Source: Nymphaea colorata (taxonomy: Eukaryota > Streptophyta > Magnoliopsida > Nymphaeales > Nymphaeaceae). Taken from it: a stretch of 64,000 bases of DNA. This document shows, piece after piece, positions 11,542 through 25,476 of this stretch (its first letter is position 1; the number at the start of each line of letters is the position of its first letter). The translations under genes and the position numbers were made by a program. The DNA is taken from NCBI RefSeq assembly GCF_008831285.2, contig NC_045150.1:5160001-5224000 (forward strand), read 5' to 3'. The notes beneath the pieces are model-generated. The model searched no databases. It was not told where the DNA came from and saw nothing but the letters and a program-made list of their open reading frames with translations.

Positions 11542-12410
11542 TTCTTGGAGGTTGCTGATGTAGTTTCACTTTTCTGATTATTCTTGATCCTTGAATTGGA
11601 ATGCAATGTTATAGTTCCTGACCATCTGCATAAAACCCTTAATAGCTGTACAAGTCCCTCTATCTGAACCGGAATCAAATGAAACCAAAGATAGTTTTTT
11701 TTTGCTATCTTGGGACATTTTTTTTGTGTTTCATCAAATAAAAAGACTGTCTAAAGAGACTGTTTGTTGCTAGAGACTGTTTGTTGCTTCTGGATACGAC
11801 TCTCTATGGCCGTGAAACTGCGACTTATAAAAAGTAATAATTTTGCTTGTAATCAGTTTAGGTTGCAACTAGTTACCGAGAAGTAATAATACTCCATCTT
11901 CACCTTGTGTTCGTCAATGTTTGAGGCTGCAAATGGGGATCAGATGCGGAATGTATTTTCTCTGGTCTTAATTTGAATTTGAATGTTCTGTAGCCAATCC
12001 ATATCCATCTCTAATTTGAGACTTATATGTTGACCTATATGTTGATATTGGATAAGGATGTGAACAGCTTGGATCTATCCTCATATCTGTATCTATGTAG
12101 TTGGATTAAGGATATTCACATCTGATATCGTGTTAACCTCAGTTTGGGCAATATTGATGAGATTGTTTCCATTTACATTGATCTAATCCATGCCCTTGAG
12201 CGCACCCACTAATGAGCGCCCAAACAGCAGGGTTGCGTTCCTTTGAGATGGGTTGAATCCAGACGTGCTTTGTTCCGGTCAGGTGTAGCCATGAGTAGAT
12301 CAGAGGAATCTGGATGGTTTGCTGTGCTCGACTTGGTCGGAATTTGGTGGATAATCATGGTAGTTTCGTACTCTTTTAAGTGCATGGTTATATGAAGCTC
12401 TTATCAAAGA

Positions 12411-12412
<2 letters not shown>

Positions 12413-12481
<69 letters not shown>

Positions 12482-12673
12482 TTTAAACATCTATGTGATC
12501 CGCTCGTTGCGCATGATATTACGTTTTCAATTAAGGAATGAAATAGTTCCAGGATACTTTAACATGTGCCTGAATCATTCTACTATTAAAAGTCATTGTT
12601 TTAAAAATATTTGTCCTAAGTTAATTTTCTTTGTTATGGAAAGAAAAATTAAGACATATATTGCTAAATAATT

Positions 12674-12724
<51 letters not shown>

Positions 12725-13090
12725 GTTGGGGGGCGCCTGCGCTTTTAACCTAGCGTCTCTTTTAGTTGAGCTTCTAGATATAATTTACACACAATCTTCA
12801 TAAAGGTTTCAAGTTTTCTTGTAAGTTCCATTCTAATTGGATCTTCATTTGAGTAAAACTTTGTCTATTTTTTAATTGTATTTCTCTCTCTCTCTCTCTC
12901 TCTCGCAAAAGAGGGGACGCATTGGTGTTCATGATTCATACTTTTGAAGCATAAAGTTGCGCATATGCTAACAATTGTGAGGGAGACAAGAAAGAAGGAA
13001 AAGCAAGATCGTCACTAAAGACATGCCATCCCCACCGAAAGGTCTCTCTCTCTCTCTCTCACACACACACACTCACACGCACACACACAA
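12413..13090. repeat. Microsatellite-rich intergenic DNA
   Basis: Downstream of QCR6: (AT)n at 12413-12477, (TA)n(GA)n at 12677-12724, (TC)n at 12886-12904, and (TC)n(AC)n at 13045-13090. No coding signal between 11.6 and 13.5 kb was found. Confidence 0.9.
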
Positions 13091-13640
13091 AATAAGGTTG
13101 CTTCCTTCTTAAGACTATTCAAACTCGTACGGTCTCAGCATTCCTACTGGCTGATCAATGATAGTGACGTTGAATCATAAAACAGCCTAATCTACCAGCA
13201 AACGGGAGAATGGTTTTCAATTCAGCATCCAAATTCCTTCACATTCACTATTTTAGATTACTTGTTCAAATAATTGATAATCTTAACTAGGTGTCACAAC
13301 CAACAATTTTTCCTCCAAAATGCAAGAAATGAATATGGTCGATATGGTTGGAGCAATGTTTGGTAGAAGGCCAGTCCCTGATTCGATTTCCATGGCATCA
13401 GCTTCCTACATAAATCGATGTATCTTCAGACCCTGGGGAAATGGGGTGTGAACCATATGTTGGATGAGTTTTTTTTTTTTTTTTTTCAATAATCCAGTAC
13501 AATTTTCTTGAACAGAATGCAAATGAGGACATTATAAAATATATTAAGGAGGCATTTGGCAACAGTAGCAGTTCAATGAATATGCCCCAAAGATTGGGGT
13601 AGATTGAGATTGACAGTGTTTTAAGAATATGCCCTAAAGA

Positions 13641-13794
13641 AGTGGGGAGCCAGAGATTTTTCATGAGGGGGGCTGAAATATTATTTTTAAAAAAATTTAT
13701 ATTAGATAAATATTTTTTTTAAATTTTATATGTATTTAAAAAAAAATTGAGTGGGGCCAAGGCCCCTACCAGCCCCCCTTGCTTTCATCCCTAT
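13641..13794. mobile_element. Short hAT-like MITE nested in another MITE
   Basis: 154 bp flanked by perfect 8-bp duplications CCTAAAGA at 13633-13640 and 13795-13802. The ends are GGGGAGCCAGAG and, inverted, AGGGATGAAAGC, with a GGGGGGCT motif and poly-A/T interior. An 8-bp TSD is the hAT hallmark. The host DNA (about 13547-13825) resembles the foldback element at 40570-40699, sharing TTTGGCAA and ATGCCC motifs. Confidence 0.65.
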
Positions 13795-14499
13795 CCTAAA
13801 GATTATGGTAGATTCATGAAAGCAGACATGAACATAAAACCAGTAAGTAGGCTTGGAACATAAAACCAGGAGACACAGCAAAAACAGTTTAGTTTTCATG
13901 CCTTTAAATCTAGAACCTTGTTCTCTAAATTAGTATAGTAACCTCTTCCCTCTGCATGCCCAACACATACAACAACCACCAACATAAAAAGAAAAAACTA
14001 AAAGCAAAAAGAGGACTTCCTCCAATGCATGTGTGAAAGAAATCAATGCATTCAAGCTCTTTCCTCCTATCAGATTCTGGCTAAAGGAGACAATCAGGGC
14101 TTAAATAAAAAATTTCTAGAGCAATTGTAGGGCACAACTTCTTATGCTACGGATAGCACTACCAAAGCAGGCGAACAGAAGCAATTTGGAAGTAGAGCAT
14201 GATCAATAGTCCAAAACACTGACTCATTAACATAACACAAGCTTTTAATCTCCATGCCACTGAATGAGAGCTTTTTCTCATAACACGGCGCAGAAAATTA
14301 ACTTTGTTTTTACTTGCAGCTGCTGCATTATGTGACCTGGCATCTCATTTTAGGATATTTCTTTATTGAGAAAACCTTCGGCACATATGATGGAAACAAC
14401 TCCGGAAAAATGACAGAATGCACAAAGAGCCACTGGTGGCTACCCGTTACTGATTAATCAAAGATTGATTTTACAGTAAAGTCACATTTCAAATTAGAT

Positions 14500-14678
14500 C
14501 AGGGGCGGAGGCAGGTGTAGGTACGGTGTAGACAATTGCTCACATAGACCAACAAAAAATGCTCATTTTGGTATTGATACTTTAGGGAAGTTCTTCTCGT
14601 TTACATATTGGTGCCTCTTAAAAATTAAAAATTTTAGAATTACCGCCTTTTAACCAATATTTTCTGACTCTGCCTCTG
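14500..14678. mobile_element. Short hAT-like MITE
   Basis: Begins CAGGGGCGGAGGCAGG and ends CTGACTCTGCCTCTG (inverted termini). Flanks are AATTAGAT on the left and AAATAGAT on the right, 7 of 8 identical. 179 bp, no ORF. Related in style to 13641-13794. Confidence 0.6.
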
Positions 14679-15299
14679 AAATAGATAGTCCAAACATCAT
14701 TATATGAAGAGCAGTTATAGATGGCACTAATGTTTATGGTGTTATGGATTTATTTCTTGGACCTAGGTTATGCTTCAGATCCAAATGTCCATTATCTTCA
14801 TCATGTTAGGTCTGACTAGGTTGAAATACAACTATGACTTCCTCGAGCTAAATGTGAACAAACACATGACTTTAGGAATGATTTCGGCAGAAAAGTATGA
14901 ATACAATGTGCTGTCGTAATGTGAACCAAGATAAAACCTGTAGAATGAAGCATCGAGAATCATGCACATCATAATGATGACCTAATAACACATGAATTGG
15001 CAAAGAAGGTGTATGTAGACCAAAACTAGTCTCTCCACGTAAAATGTATTTCTTTTCTTTGTTAGTGCTTTATTCTATTGTGGTATAAGAGCCTGCATAA
15101 GCCCATTTTCCACATGGCATGAGCATGCATCAGATGGTGCAACTTCCACCAACACCAACAATAATGTTGGTAGACTCATTTATATTTTCCTTTATTGCAC
15201 GCAATATCCAAATAGCATTCAGAAACTGCTTTATGTCAAATTAACGGCAGAAATTGTTTAATATGGGAGTCCCAAACAACTCTGTCGATCTCATTTGAC

Positions 15300-15925
15300 C
15301 TAGTGGGATTTGTTGATAGATCAAATCGATCATCTCCCAGGCTGAAGGATTGGAACTAGTGAGAAACGACCAATATATTAATTGGCTCCGACGAGGCCAA
15401 CTCTTACTAAGCTGGATCAAGTCATCATTGTCAGAAGAAATTCACACACAAGTTATTGGCCTCAAATCTTCTTCTTCTGAAGTTTGGAATGCATTAAGGG
15501 AGTCCTATGTTGCTCATTCAAGGTCACACATAGTGCTACTTGAGTGTCAGTTGCTAGAAATGCGTATATCACTAAAGCTCAAACCATTGCTCATCAGTTG
15601 GTCATTGCATCCAAAAATATTGAAGAAGAGGACTTAATGCTTCACATTCTTAAAAGGGTGGCCAAATGAATCTCCTGCCTTCCACATCAACATGAAAACA
15701 TGGAAGGAACTTTTTTCCATGAAGAAATTCATGGTCTCCTGCCCACAAAAGAGTCCAATCCAACACCCATGAACATGTCATGCCTTCCACATCAACAAGA
15801 AAACATGGAAGGAGCTTTTTTCCATGAAGAAATTCATGGTCTCTTGCCCACACAAGAGTCCAATCCAACACCCATGAACATGATTTAAGTAGCTATCGAA
15901 TCCAACACCCATGAACATGATTTAA
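15300..15925 (+). pseudogene. Copia gag relic with tandem duplications
   Basis: From about 15350 the frame reads YINWLRRGQLLLSWIKSSLS and VIGLKSSSSEVWNAL, the UBN2-type gag of copia elements. A frameshift near 15550 continues gag as IEEEDLMLHILK. After 15670 a 105-bp unit is repeated (15677-15781, 15782-15886), followed by a shorter repeat of ATCCAACACCCATGAACATG. Each 105-bp unit translates as FFHEEIHGLLPT, the family FxELHGLLLTEES segment. No pol or LTR found nearby. Confidence 0.65.
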
Positions 15926-16139
15926 CTAGCTATTGAATCCTTTACATCGGCCACCAACAAACCAACCAACCAGAGTAATTTTTCGAAGTCTGACCTATAG
16001 CAGGAACATCGGCAAAATTATCAAGGTAAGAACAAAAATTATTAAGGTAAAGAGAGGCCAACTTGTCAAATATTTGAAAAAGAGGAACATGCTACTAAAA
16101 AATTTTGGCCCTATGCCAATTTGATCAAAGGAAAGGCCA

Positions 16140-17045
16140 ACCTCGTTATTACCAAACAATTAAGCAATACAAGAATATTTACAAACAAAGAATGAAGAAT
16201 GGACTAACCTAATCCTCAACAATGCGTTGAGCCAGGGAAAATAGTCCCATTCTCTTACAGATTCAACATCCCCAATTCTTACTCGGTAGATTATTCACTT
16301 CACCATCTTCACGGGTACGATTATAGATATCCATCCTCTTTTGTACTTAAACATCAAAAGTCTCCCACATTAAAACATTCAGGTATCCAATAAGATTTCA
16401 GATTGGAAACCATGTACGCAGCACCTCGATCTTTAATATCTCTAACTGTGCAGCATCTCCATTGCTTGAAAATATAGTAGTCATTGGCTGAAATCAAATA
16501 AGAGAGGAAACCCCACGACCACTAATCATTCCAGAAATTAACCATCCCACCATCACCAAGTTTCCAATTAATCGCCCACCCAATCTCTTCCCGTCCCCAT
16601 ACTAAACCCTCCCACATCCAAGATCTTTCTGAATGAATTTACATGTCCACGAACTTTGTGCCTTTAGATTCTTCCTTCTTATCAATGATGCCCATCCTGA
16701 AGTTGAGGTCAAAATCTTTGAAAGCATAGAAGATCATATGTGCTTTGTTGAAAATTCTCAAATTCGAAAGGCCGATACCCTCTTCCGCTGCAGATCTGCA
16801 TAAGCAAGACCGACTTATCAAATGCGTTTCCCTTACCTCGTCATTATCTCCCTTATAAATGATAAATCCGCAACATCCTTGTTCAAGGCTAGGAATGATC
16901 TCCCCTGGGAGCCGGAAAACCATCCGGCAACCAACAATCTGGTATATTACATCGTTAACCAGGCAAATCCTGCCTGCTGATGATAACAGACGTCCCTTAT
17001 ACGTTTGTGATGAGAGTATCACCAAATTACCAACGTTCAACTCTC
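16140..17045 (-). pseudogene. L1-type LINE relic (3' part of reverse transcriptase ORF)
   Basis: The reverse-strand open frame 16639-17040 contains LLSSAGRICLVNDVIYQI and EEGIGLSNLRIFNKAHMIF. These match the block downstream of the catalytic RT in plant L1 LINEs (LSxAGRxxLIxSVL and GGLGxRxLxxxNxALL). Upstream (higher coordinates) the catalytic RT is absent; below 16639 the sequence decays. The opposite-strand ORFs over this interval are shadows. Confidence 0.6.
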
Positions 17046-17059
17046 ATAATGGTGGGGAT

Positions 17060-18180
17060 CGAGATCGAGAGAGAGATATCCGGGGGAAGAGGGGACAATC
17101 ATATTGGTGGGGTTCGAGATCGAAGATCGAGATATATGGGGAAGAGGGAGGGACAAGAACCGATTCAGTTACTCTCCAGCACCTCTAATTTAAATTTAAT
17201 ACCACCAAGATAGCACTAATTAGGCGGCTATCCAAAGAGAAAGAGAGAGAAATTGGTAGGTGTTTGATGGAAAGGACCAATTTCAACTTTTCATCTTTTT
17301 CAAGGCGACGGTTGATGGATAAAATTAGCATCCCGGCGCATACCGATCTCTATCTTTACATTTATTTTATTTCAAAATTAATATCTCAATCCTTTCCAAA
17401 ATTGACAACCATAGGTTTAAAAAAATTATAAAAAGTGGCTAACATTTGAGTTGTTGAACTTATGAAAGTCAACAAATAAATGCTTTATTAAAAAAAAAAA
17501 ACCAAATGAACTGCATAATGTTAAAAAAATTAATTTTTGATTTGAATTAATAAAATATCTCATGTAACGAAAACTTCCCCCTCATAAAGCAAACATAATT
17601 TTGTCCTCAATTGGAGGACTTTTATAAAAAATAAATTAATTGGCTGATTTTTTAGAATCTGTCTAAAAAACATAAGCCTATTTGTTAAGTTGTAAAAGTT
17701 GGGAGAGGATTTAGTATTTACTTAAACATGATGCCATGCAGAATAAATAAATAATAAATAAGTTAATACCATAAGTTTAGAAATATAAAACTCATTCTTA
17801 AAAAATAAGCCAAAAAGGTTTGCCGATTAATATATCCGGAATTGAATATTTTGAACATGTAAAAGTAGACATTTATCTGGAATTAAATACTCTGCACGGT
17901 GCAAGTGGCAAAAGTCATTCTGTTTCTATCCTCTCCTCAAAATATTGAGATTGAATCAGCTTATAAATATCCTCATTTAAAATAAATTTCCTCAGCTAAA
18001 CATTTGGGGAAGGAAATACTGCAGGCGATCTAAGCGGTATATACCAGAAACTGTTTATTTATTATCTAATCTTTTAGGAAACGTACAGATATAAATAATC
18101 AATCTTCTTTCCCCTCTGAAATCTGAAAAGAATGAAAATTGAATTCTTCTCGTTTCCTTTTTTCAAACTTCGTAGAGGTA
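17060..18180. other. Intergenic DNA and presumed ATG13 promoter
   Basis: Low-complexity, AT-rich sequence with no coding signal. Purine-rich repeats (GAGATCGAGA) sit at 17055-17130. A possible 5'-UTR donor AGAG/GTAAAC occurs at 18177/18178, which would place the ATG13 transcription start upstream of it. Confidence 0.4.
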
Positions 18181-18203
18181 AACCCTTCGTCTGAACTCAA
18201 ATT

Positions 18204-18204
<1 letters not shown>

Positions 18205-18241
<37 letters not shown>

Positions 18242-18262
18242 TTGTGTATCTCTCTCTCTTGC
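18205..18262 (+). repeat. TC microsatellite in the ATG13 leader
   Basis: (TC)n tracts interrupted by TATCTC and TTTGTGTA, 450-500 bp upstream of the ATG13 start codon. TC-rich leaders also precede QCR6 and TIM23 in this window. Confidence 0.8.
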
Positions 18263-18709
18263 TCGCTCTCTCTGTTCTTCTTGGTAGAGAATATTGGATT
18301 ATTTGAAGCTCGATTCTGGGTCTTTGGCATAATCTAGTGTGTGTATAATCCAGGTTCTTCTTGGCGATGATCTAGAGTTTATGGAGCTCGATTTTGGTTC
18401 TTGGTGATGTAGAACTTTGGGGCTTCTGGAGTTCGGTTTAAGTTTCCCCGGTGTGAATTCTGATGGTTCTTTGAATTCGTCCCGGTGGAAATTTTGTATC
18501 TGGTGACTTGAATTCTGGTACTAACAGTGTAAAATTGGGGAATGTGGGGTTAATTTTGATTCTTAATAGTGGAAATTGTGGGCTTATAGTCTTCGGCTCT
18601 CATCTTGTTCGCAGAAGGAGCTTGTGATGTAAGTGTGTCTTCTTATTATCAGAGTGGTTGGGCTTCTTTTCTGTAACTTTCGTTCATATTTCAAGCATTT
18701 GGTGTCTCA

Positions 18710-21700
18710 ATGGCATCTCATGGCAACTTGAACTCGGAACCGCATAAGAGTGAGCAGATAATTACAGATTTTTTCTCGAAAACTCTGCATATCATACTAG
18801 AATCCAGGGCTCTCTTTGTCTCGTCGAGGAATTTCAGTGGTGAACAGGTGGTTTCCTCGCCCTCTTCGTCTTCTACATTGTCGCCGAGCATTAGGCCGCG
18901 GGACAGATTGTTCGGTTTGGCGCTCAGAGACTGCTTCCCAGCCATCGACAGTTTCGACGTTTGGCGCCAGAGCGGCCGAGAATTGTTGGTCATTGATATA
19001 GTCCTTGTGCAGCGGTCTGCGTGTGATTCACCCATGGAAAAGAAAACCCTTTCGAGGAACTCGTCTCTTAAGGGCCGCTTCTTCAATTGTTGCAGTGCCG
19101 GCGATGAAGACCCGTCGCTTGCCACGGAGATGGTTGCTGAGCGGTGGGTGGTTCAGTATGAGCCAAGGAAGGAGACCGGTAGAGAGATGCGTCCTGGTAG
19201 GGCCAGACATGAAGAGGGAAAGAAAGGTGGCGGTCCGAGGCTTGCCAAGGGTCGGGGACATGTGGCTTCTCCGGAAACTCAGAACTTGTACTTACCTTCG
19301 AACGAGTCACTATCTTCGGCATGCAAAAAAATGGGAAAGAGATTGAGCATACTGCTGCGGTCCCTGTATCTGACGGTTAGGCTATTACCTGCATATCGAA
19401 TCTTCAAAGTTCTTAATTCATCTAGTCGCATCTATCAATTTAGTCTTCGCTATAAGGTCTTGCCATTTGCAGAGCCTTTCTCTCGGGAGGAGGAGGCTGA
19501 GATGAAGCTGTTCAGTTTTGCACCCGTTGAGACTCCTTGTGGCAGACTCTGTTTGTGTCTGTGGTATCGTCCAAGTTTGTGTGATATGAAGTTTGAAAAT
19601 CCAATACCATCATCCCCACAATTGATAATGGATTATGTTGGGAGCCCAAGTGCTGATCCTTTGAAAAGGTTTGCATCTGGATCATTTAATTCATCCGGAA
19701 AGAAAGGGACAGTTGGTCTTTCATGTAATTCACCTTGTTCAAAAGTTCCGTTTGCTAGAAGGCATAGTTGGAGTAATGACCTGAACAGAGCTGTTCCTTT
19801 GCTCTACTCGAACTCACCTCCTTCTCGTGCCAGTAATACTTCTGCTTCACCATCTCCAACCGACTCAGAGTCTCGTGCATTGCCTTCTCACTCTACGGCG
19901 CATCAAATATCACTTCGTAGGCAGCTGCATCCGGATAATTCTCCATCTAGATCACCGGCTCATCCATTGGACATGCCAAAAATAACAGGCTTTGATGATT
20001 ACTGGCCGTCTCCTTTCTCACTTTCTCCTTCACCTTCCCCCCCAATACATCAATATCTTTCAAGAAATCTCATCCGCTGTGAAAGTGCTCCACTCAGCAG
20101 CTCTTCAGCTAGGATTTGCAGGGGTATGGGATTACCAACACCAAATTCTCATGAGCGAAATTGTAACCTACCCCCATGTCCATCTCCCAAAAGGATAGCA
20201 ATTGGTGGTCCATCTCAAGGCGAGAAAAGGTCTTCTATTAGGGCAGACGAATTGCAAGCATTAGAGGTTCATTCTACTTCACCCGCCCTCCCCACCTACT
20301 GCAGTCCGAAGGTATTGAGGAAGGAAGTTGATTATGCTTGTTCTGTATTCAGAAAATGGTTGCTCCAGTTTGATCTGCGTTTTATTGATATCACTTTGAG
20401 TTCTTAATTCTTCAGTGTCATTTTTCTATTGTCACTTATCCCCCTTGCTTTTCTGTTTCTGTTTTTAGCCTTTGTTGTATGGGAAGGAAGACTTTGGAGG
20501 CTTATATGGAGCACGGGTGTCAGGTAGTAGTTCTCCCCGTGTTTCAGTGTCAAGGAGCTCCAGCAGACTGTCCTTCCAAGAAGAATCTGACTGCGAATCT
20601 AATTGTCCTTTTGCTATAGATGATGAGTTGGCATATCCATCCAATAGGTACATTTATCACATCAACAATGGCTCTTTACTTAATTAGCTGAAAAGTTCAT
20701 ATGAAGTGCCTTTGATACTTAGTCACTAAGTTAATTTATGTACTCTTGGTTCAAATGTGAGTTCAAAACTATTTTTCATGAGTACGAAAGTCCAGTTTTG
20801 AACGTCTCATTATGCACAGGAGTCCCTCTGCCATTAGCATCTTTCTTAGTACTCCTTGAAGGGTTCCGGAAAACAAGAACTGCATTGCTTGAGAAGTGCC
20901 TAAGGAAGCACAACCTGTTTTCTTGTGGTTCAAATGACTACAACTCCTATCCCACCTGAAATCCTGGGAATTTTTTGAGATTTGGAGTGGATTTGTGCCC
21001 ACATACCTGTTTTGCTGATATGCTTTAAAGTATTTCCATGTGCTCCTTTCCTATTTCTTCTATGTCATGGGGCTAAAACCAAGTAATCCATGTTGTTTTC
21101 CTGGTGCTTCCAATATTTCCTGTCAAACCTTCTTGTAGAAGTATTTCAAATGTTTTCGGTAATATTAGTGGATGGTATTCAAACCTTTCCTTTTTCATCC
21201 ACATTAGCAAAACTTTTAGAGTAGTGTTAAAGCTAGGGTTTCTGGAAATGACAAGTGCCATCTGTCATGCTTCTGAACCACTTAGGGAAGGGCCATCTCA
21301 GAAAGGGAAGTTTGCTTCCTGAAATGAGAAGCAAGCGTCCAATATAAAGGAAGTGCTTGCAATATAAATGAAAAATAGTTCCCTGACATGTGAAGCTCAT
21401 TTTCTATTTCATTGGAAGCGAGCTTTCTTCATAGGAATGGAAATTCTTAAATGGGGAATCTCACATCCCCTATGCTTCATGTTTTTCTTATATTTATTTT
21501 TATTTTACAATTTTATGTAAAAAGGGATTATATTGTTAGGAACGATAGTCAATCTCAGTGTGTTTCTCTTTTATTTGCATTGTTTGCTTCCAATTCCATC
21601 CCTTCTGGCTTCCTTTTTGCATCTTTATTCATTTCCAGTTTGCTTTATTATCTGCTTCTGGTTCAATGCCAGGTTTGTGTCTAATTTGCATTCCTCTTGC

Positions 21701-23450
21701 TTTGTAAGCTTTTAAGTACCTTGCTTCCCATATTGCTTCTTACTCAATAGGTTGTAACTTTAGTTAGAACAAGCTAAAAGCTCACTTTTCTATTTGTGAG
21801 AAGCTTTGGACCACTACATGCAACAGTAGGATTTTTCTTGTGGCACACCTATTCTTCTACGAACCTCTTAAGCATGATATGTATCATTTATTATGTATCT
21901 GAACAATATAGTATATTGTCTTGTCTCATTTTCTTTATCGCCTTTATGTTGTTATTCCATGAGGTGAAGTCTTTGAAAAGCCTGTTACTTTCTTCATTGG
22001 CATGTTTAATAATTTTGTGCTATTAGTAAATAGTAACTGCAATTGAAAAATTTTGGAGATCATAAATATGGGTTTCAGTAGTATGAACCACTGTCACAGA
22101 TATTGCGAGATTTTCTAACTCGTGATATTTACGAGAAGAACAGATAAAATAAGAAAGAGGGAAAAAGTTGCGGTATTTGGAAAATCTCATAAAAATAAAA
22201 TCTCGTTCTTTTTCGCCATCATGTGTTTTCTTGCATATTTTGAATTTTTTTTAAAAATTTACGAAGATTTTCTTGGGAAAAAATGATTTTGCCAAAAAAT
22301 AACTTAGGATAAGATCGCTGATATTTTTTCGAAGATGACATTTGCGACAATGATATGAACCATGAACCTATCTTGGCTCCTGACAGATGTTGAGGTAACC
22401 AAGTTATCAAAGAGAATCTGTATGGCTTGGTAGATAATCTCATTCAATCTCATATTGTGTTATGATTTTTGTCTTCTCAAGCCTTAAGAGAACTGCATCA
22501 GGAAGGACATTGTTCCTACAACCCATAGAAAGAAGAAGAAGCTAAATAACGAAGAACATGTGCAAGATCCCTGGACCTTGTACTGAGGTCCAGGTTGCGT
22601 TTGAGCTTGAACCCTTTAACCCATTGTGCTGGGTCCTTATTCTTTGAGTTGCCTCTTGTGCTCTGAATCTTCATTTGTTAATTTCAAGAACGTTAGTCCA
22701 TTATCCTGTGATGTTGTTTGGGCTGGGAAAAGATTGGTGATGGATGGCTTGTATCCCTTATTTGTGTTTGTTTTAAACTGAAATTGTCCCTGCATATATC
22801 AGTTTTTAAATTCAAAATAAAATGGTCATCCTGTTTATTTTGATTAGGGTGCTTCTGGCTGTGACATGTCTATTGGCAGGAGTAACATGAAGCTCCAAAG
22901 TTAGTGTGTCCCTTCAAGTAAAGGAGGCTGTAAAGTAGGTTTTGTCAGAGTAAAACTAGGAATTGCTAGTTGTACGTCGTGAAAATTTGTAGAATGAAAA
23001 AGATCTTGCTGCTGTGAGTTGTGGACGTTTAGTTGAGATTCAGATTTGCTAGTGTTTTGTCCTGATCGGTGTCTGAATGCCCAGAAGACTTTGACCAAGT
23101 GAAAATTCGCTTGATTTTTGGTGGCCCCTACCAGCATAAATGAAATATGAGTGTGGGTAAGTTGTCACGCCTATCCCAGATATTTTGGACCCCAGGACTT
23201 TGACTTCACCTGCTGAAAATTTGTGGGGTCCAACTTGTTTCACCTGTTGAATATTTTTCATCCCTCCAAGCTACAGTTACATGCTTAGTTGTCAAAATCA
23301 CAACTAACCTGCTGACTAGTTTGACTAGTTGGTTTGAGTCGGTTGTCGATGGACTTGTGTTTCAAACATAATATCCAGTTGTCCAAACTAGTCAATTGCT
23401 CAGCATAGTTAGTCAACCAGTTAAACTCTGACCTATAAATGGATGTGATC

Positions 23451-23494
<44 letters not shown>

Positions 23495-24061
23495 GCATAG
23501 TTGGTCAACCAGTTAAACTCTGACCTATAAATGGATGTGATCACCCTATATATATATATATTATATTTACTTGTACCATAGTAAAAAATCCCAACTAATC
23601 TGCTGACTAGTTTGAGTAATCAGTTTGAGTTGGTTATCAGTGGATTGTGTTTTAAAGTTCAAACTTCACAGGTAATTCCTAGTCTATGTCATATGGTTAC
23701 GGCCACGGTTGCTAGACTTTGTCACATGGGTACTGTTGTAAATGTAGCGTACCCGTACCGGTCAGGTACGACACTGATACTGGTACTGTCCCGGGTACTT
23801 CTTGGGTACTGGTCAAACAGTACCAGATACGGTCAACATACCCAGGATCGTATCCGTCCAATTTAGGACTCGGTCAAAGTTGACCGAGTCCTTTCCTATC
23901 CAAAATTTAGGATTTCAGTTTTGTTCTTTACACCATTTACACTTAGGAAATGCATACAGAGCTGTGTTTACATATTTTGTTCAATAGTTTCTTCTTTAGA
24001 ATCTATAATTTTTGAATCATGAATGTGTTATTTTGTTTGAATGATTATTTTATGTTATACA

Positions 24062-24144
<83 letters not shown>

Positions 24145-24204
24145 CCGTACCCCTGTATCCAAGTTTTTTGAAAATAGCCCGAACCCTTATCAGTATTTAT
24201 GTGA

Positions 24205-24241
<37 letters not shown>

Positions 24242-25236
24242 AATTTAAAGTTCGAACAAACAAAGCAACACATTCTGATAATAAATTTGCTGTAGAGCAC
24301 AAATAAATAAGGCAAAAGAGGAAGAAATAATAAAGAAACTATCAAGGAATCAAAGCGTGATTTTAATATGTTATGTTAGGATTTAAGAACTTAACAACAG
24401 CTAGATAATCTGATATTGGTAAAGGATGATCTATTCCAACGACACGGTCACACAAATTTATTTGAATTTCAAGTGAAAATAAAAACACATGATTCAGCCA
24501 AACTTCAACAAAGTGTTGACCCATTCAGCCATTTGGTGGCATGAAAACAATAAAAAATCACATATTCACAAGAAAAAAATAAATGATAGCATACCCAGTT
24601 CCACATGATGCTAAAACAACAAATAATCGACTGAAAACAACTTAACAACGAAACACACAGCCCTTTGTCAATGGGCAGAAATGTTCACTGGCAACACAGT
24701 CCCACCGGCAATGCATAGTCAGTCCCACAAAATTACATGCTTATGCTGGAACTGATAAAGAAGATAAGAAATCGACTGCCAAACTAGGGATCATTGGAGC
24801 AAGGGGAAAAATCTACTTACTGGAGAAGATACCGCTTTGCCGGAGGTCACTCAATGCTCAGGTGGATGCTGGAGACCCCACTGCCTGCTCCTCCAACCCT
24901 TCAAATTTTAGTCGAGGGTTGGAGAATCAATGTGTTTATTCACAGTGCATTAAAAAAAAGGCCCAATTTTTGGATAGTCTTGGACTCAGTCAAGTTTGAC
25001 CAAGTCCAGAAATTGATTGGTTTGGCTTCAGATACATTGACCGTACCTGATACAACCTTCATTGTACCCGAGGCATACTTGAGGCTGTACCAAGGTTCAA
25101 CATGGGTACTGCACCATTTCAGCAGTGCCCATGTGATATAGCTACTATTTACCAGTTTGGTCAAATGAGTCAATTGGTCAGCCTAGTTGTTGGTCAAATC
25201 TCTGACTTAAACATGTGTATGTGCATGTGCATGTGC

Positions 25237-25283
<47 letters not shown>

Positions 25284-25439
25284 GATTTTGTGAATTTCTC
25301 CATGGGTTTGGCAGAGAAATCCCCTGCCCTCTTACAATACACTGATTGTATTGGGCTCTATGTTTAATTACATCAACCCAATGCATTACATCGGGCGGCC
25401 ATGATTGGATGGAGCTCAAGATGGCCTGGAGGATTTCAG

Positions 25440-25476
<37 letters not shown>

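Noticed and set aside
15677-15925. Regularly spaced repeats considered as a CRISPR-like array
   Set aside because: Only two long units in a decayed copia gag; a plant nuclear context and coding homology explain them.
18718-19322. Antisense ORFs under ATG13 exon 1
   Set aside because: Shadows of a real coding exon in other frames; no independent homology.
24041-24295. YIYIYI-type ORFs and similar ones at 25207-25534
   Set aside because: Translations of (TA)n and (CATA)n microsatellites.
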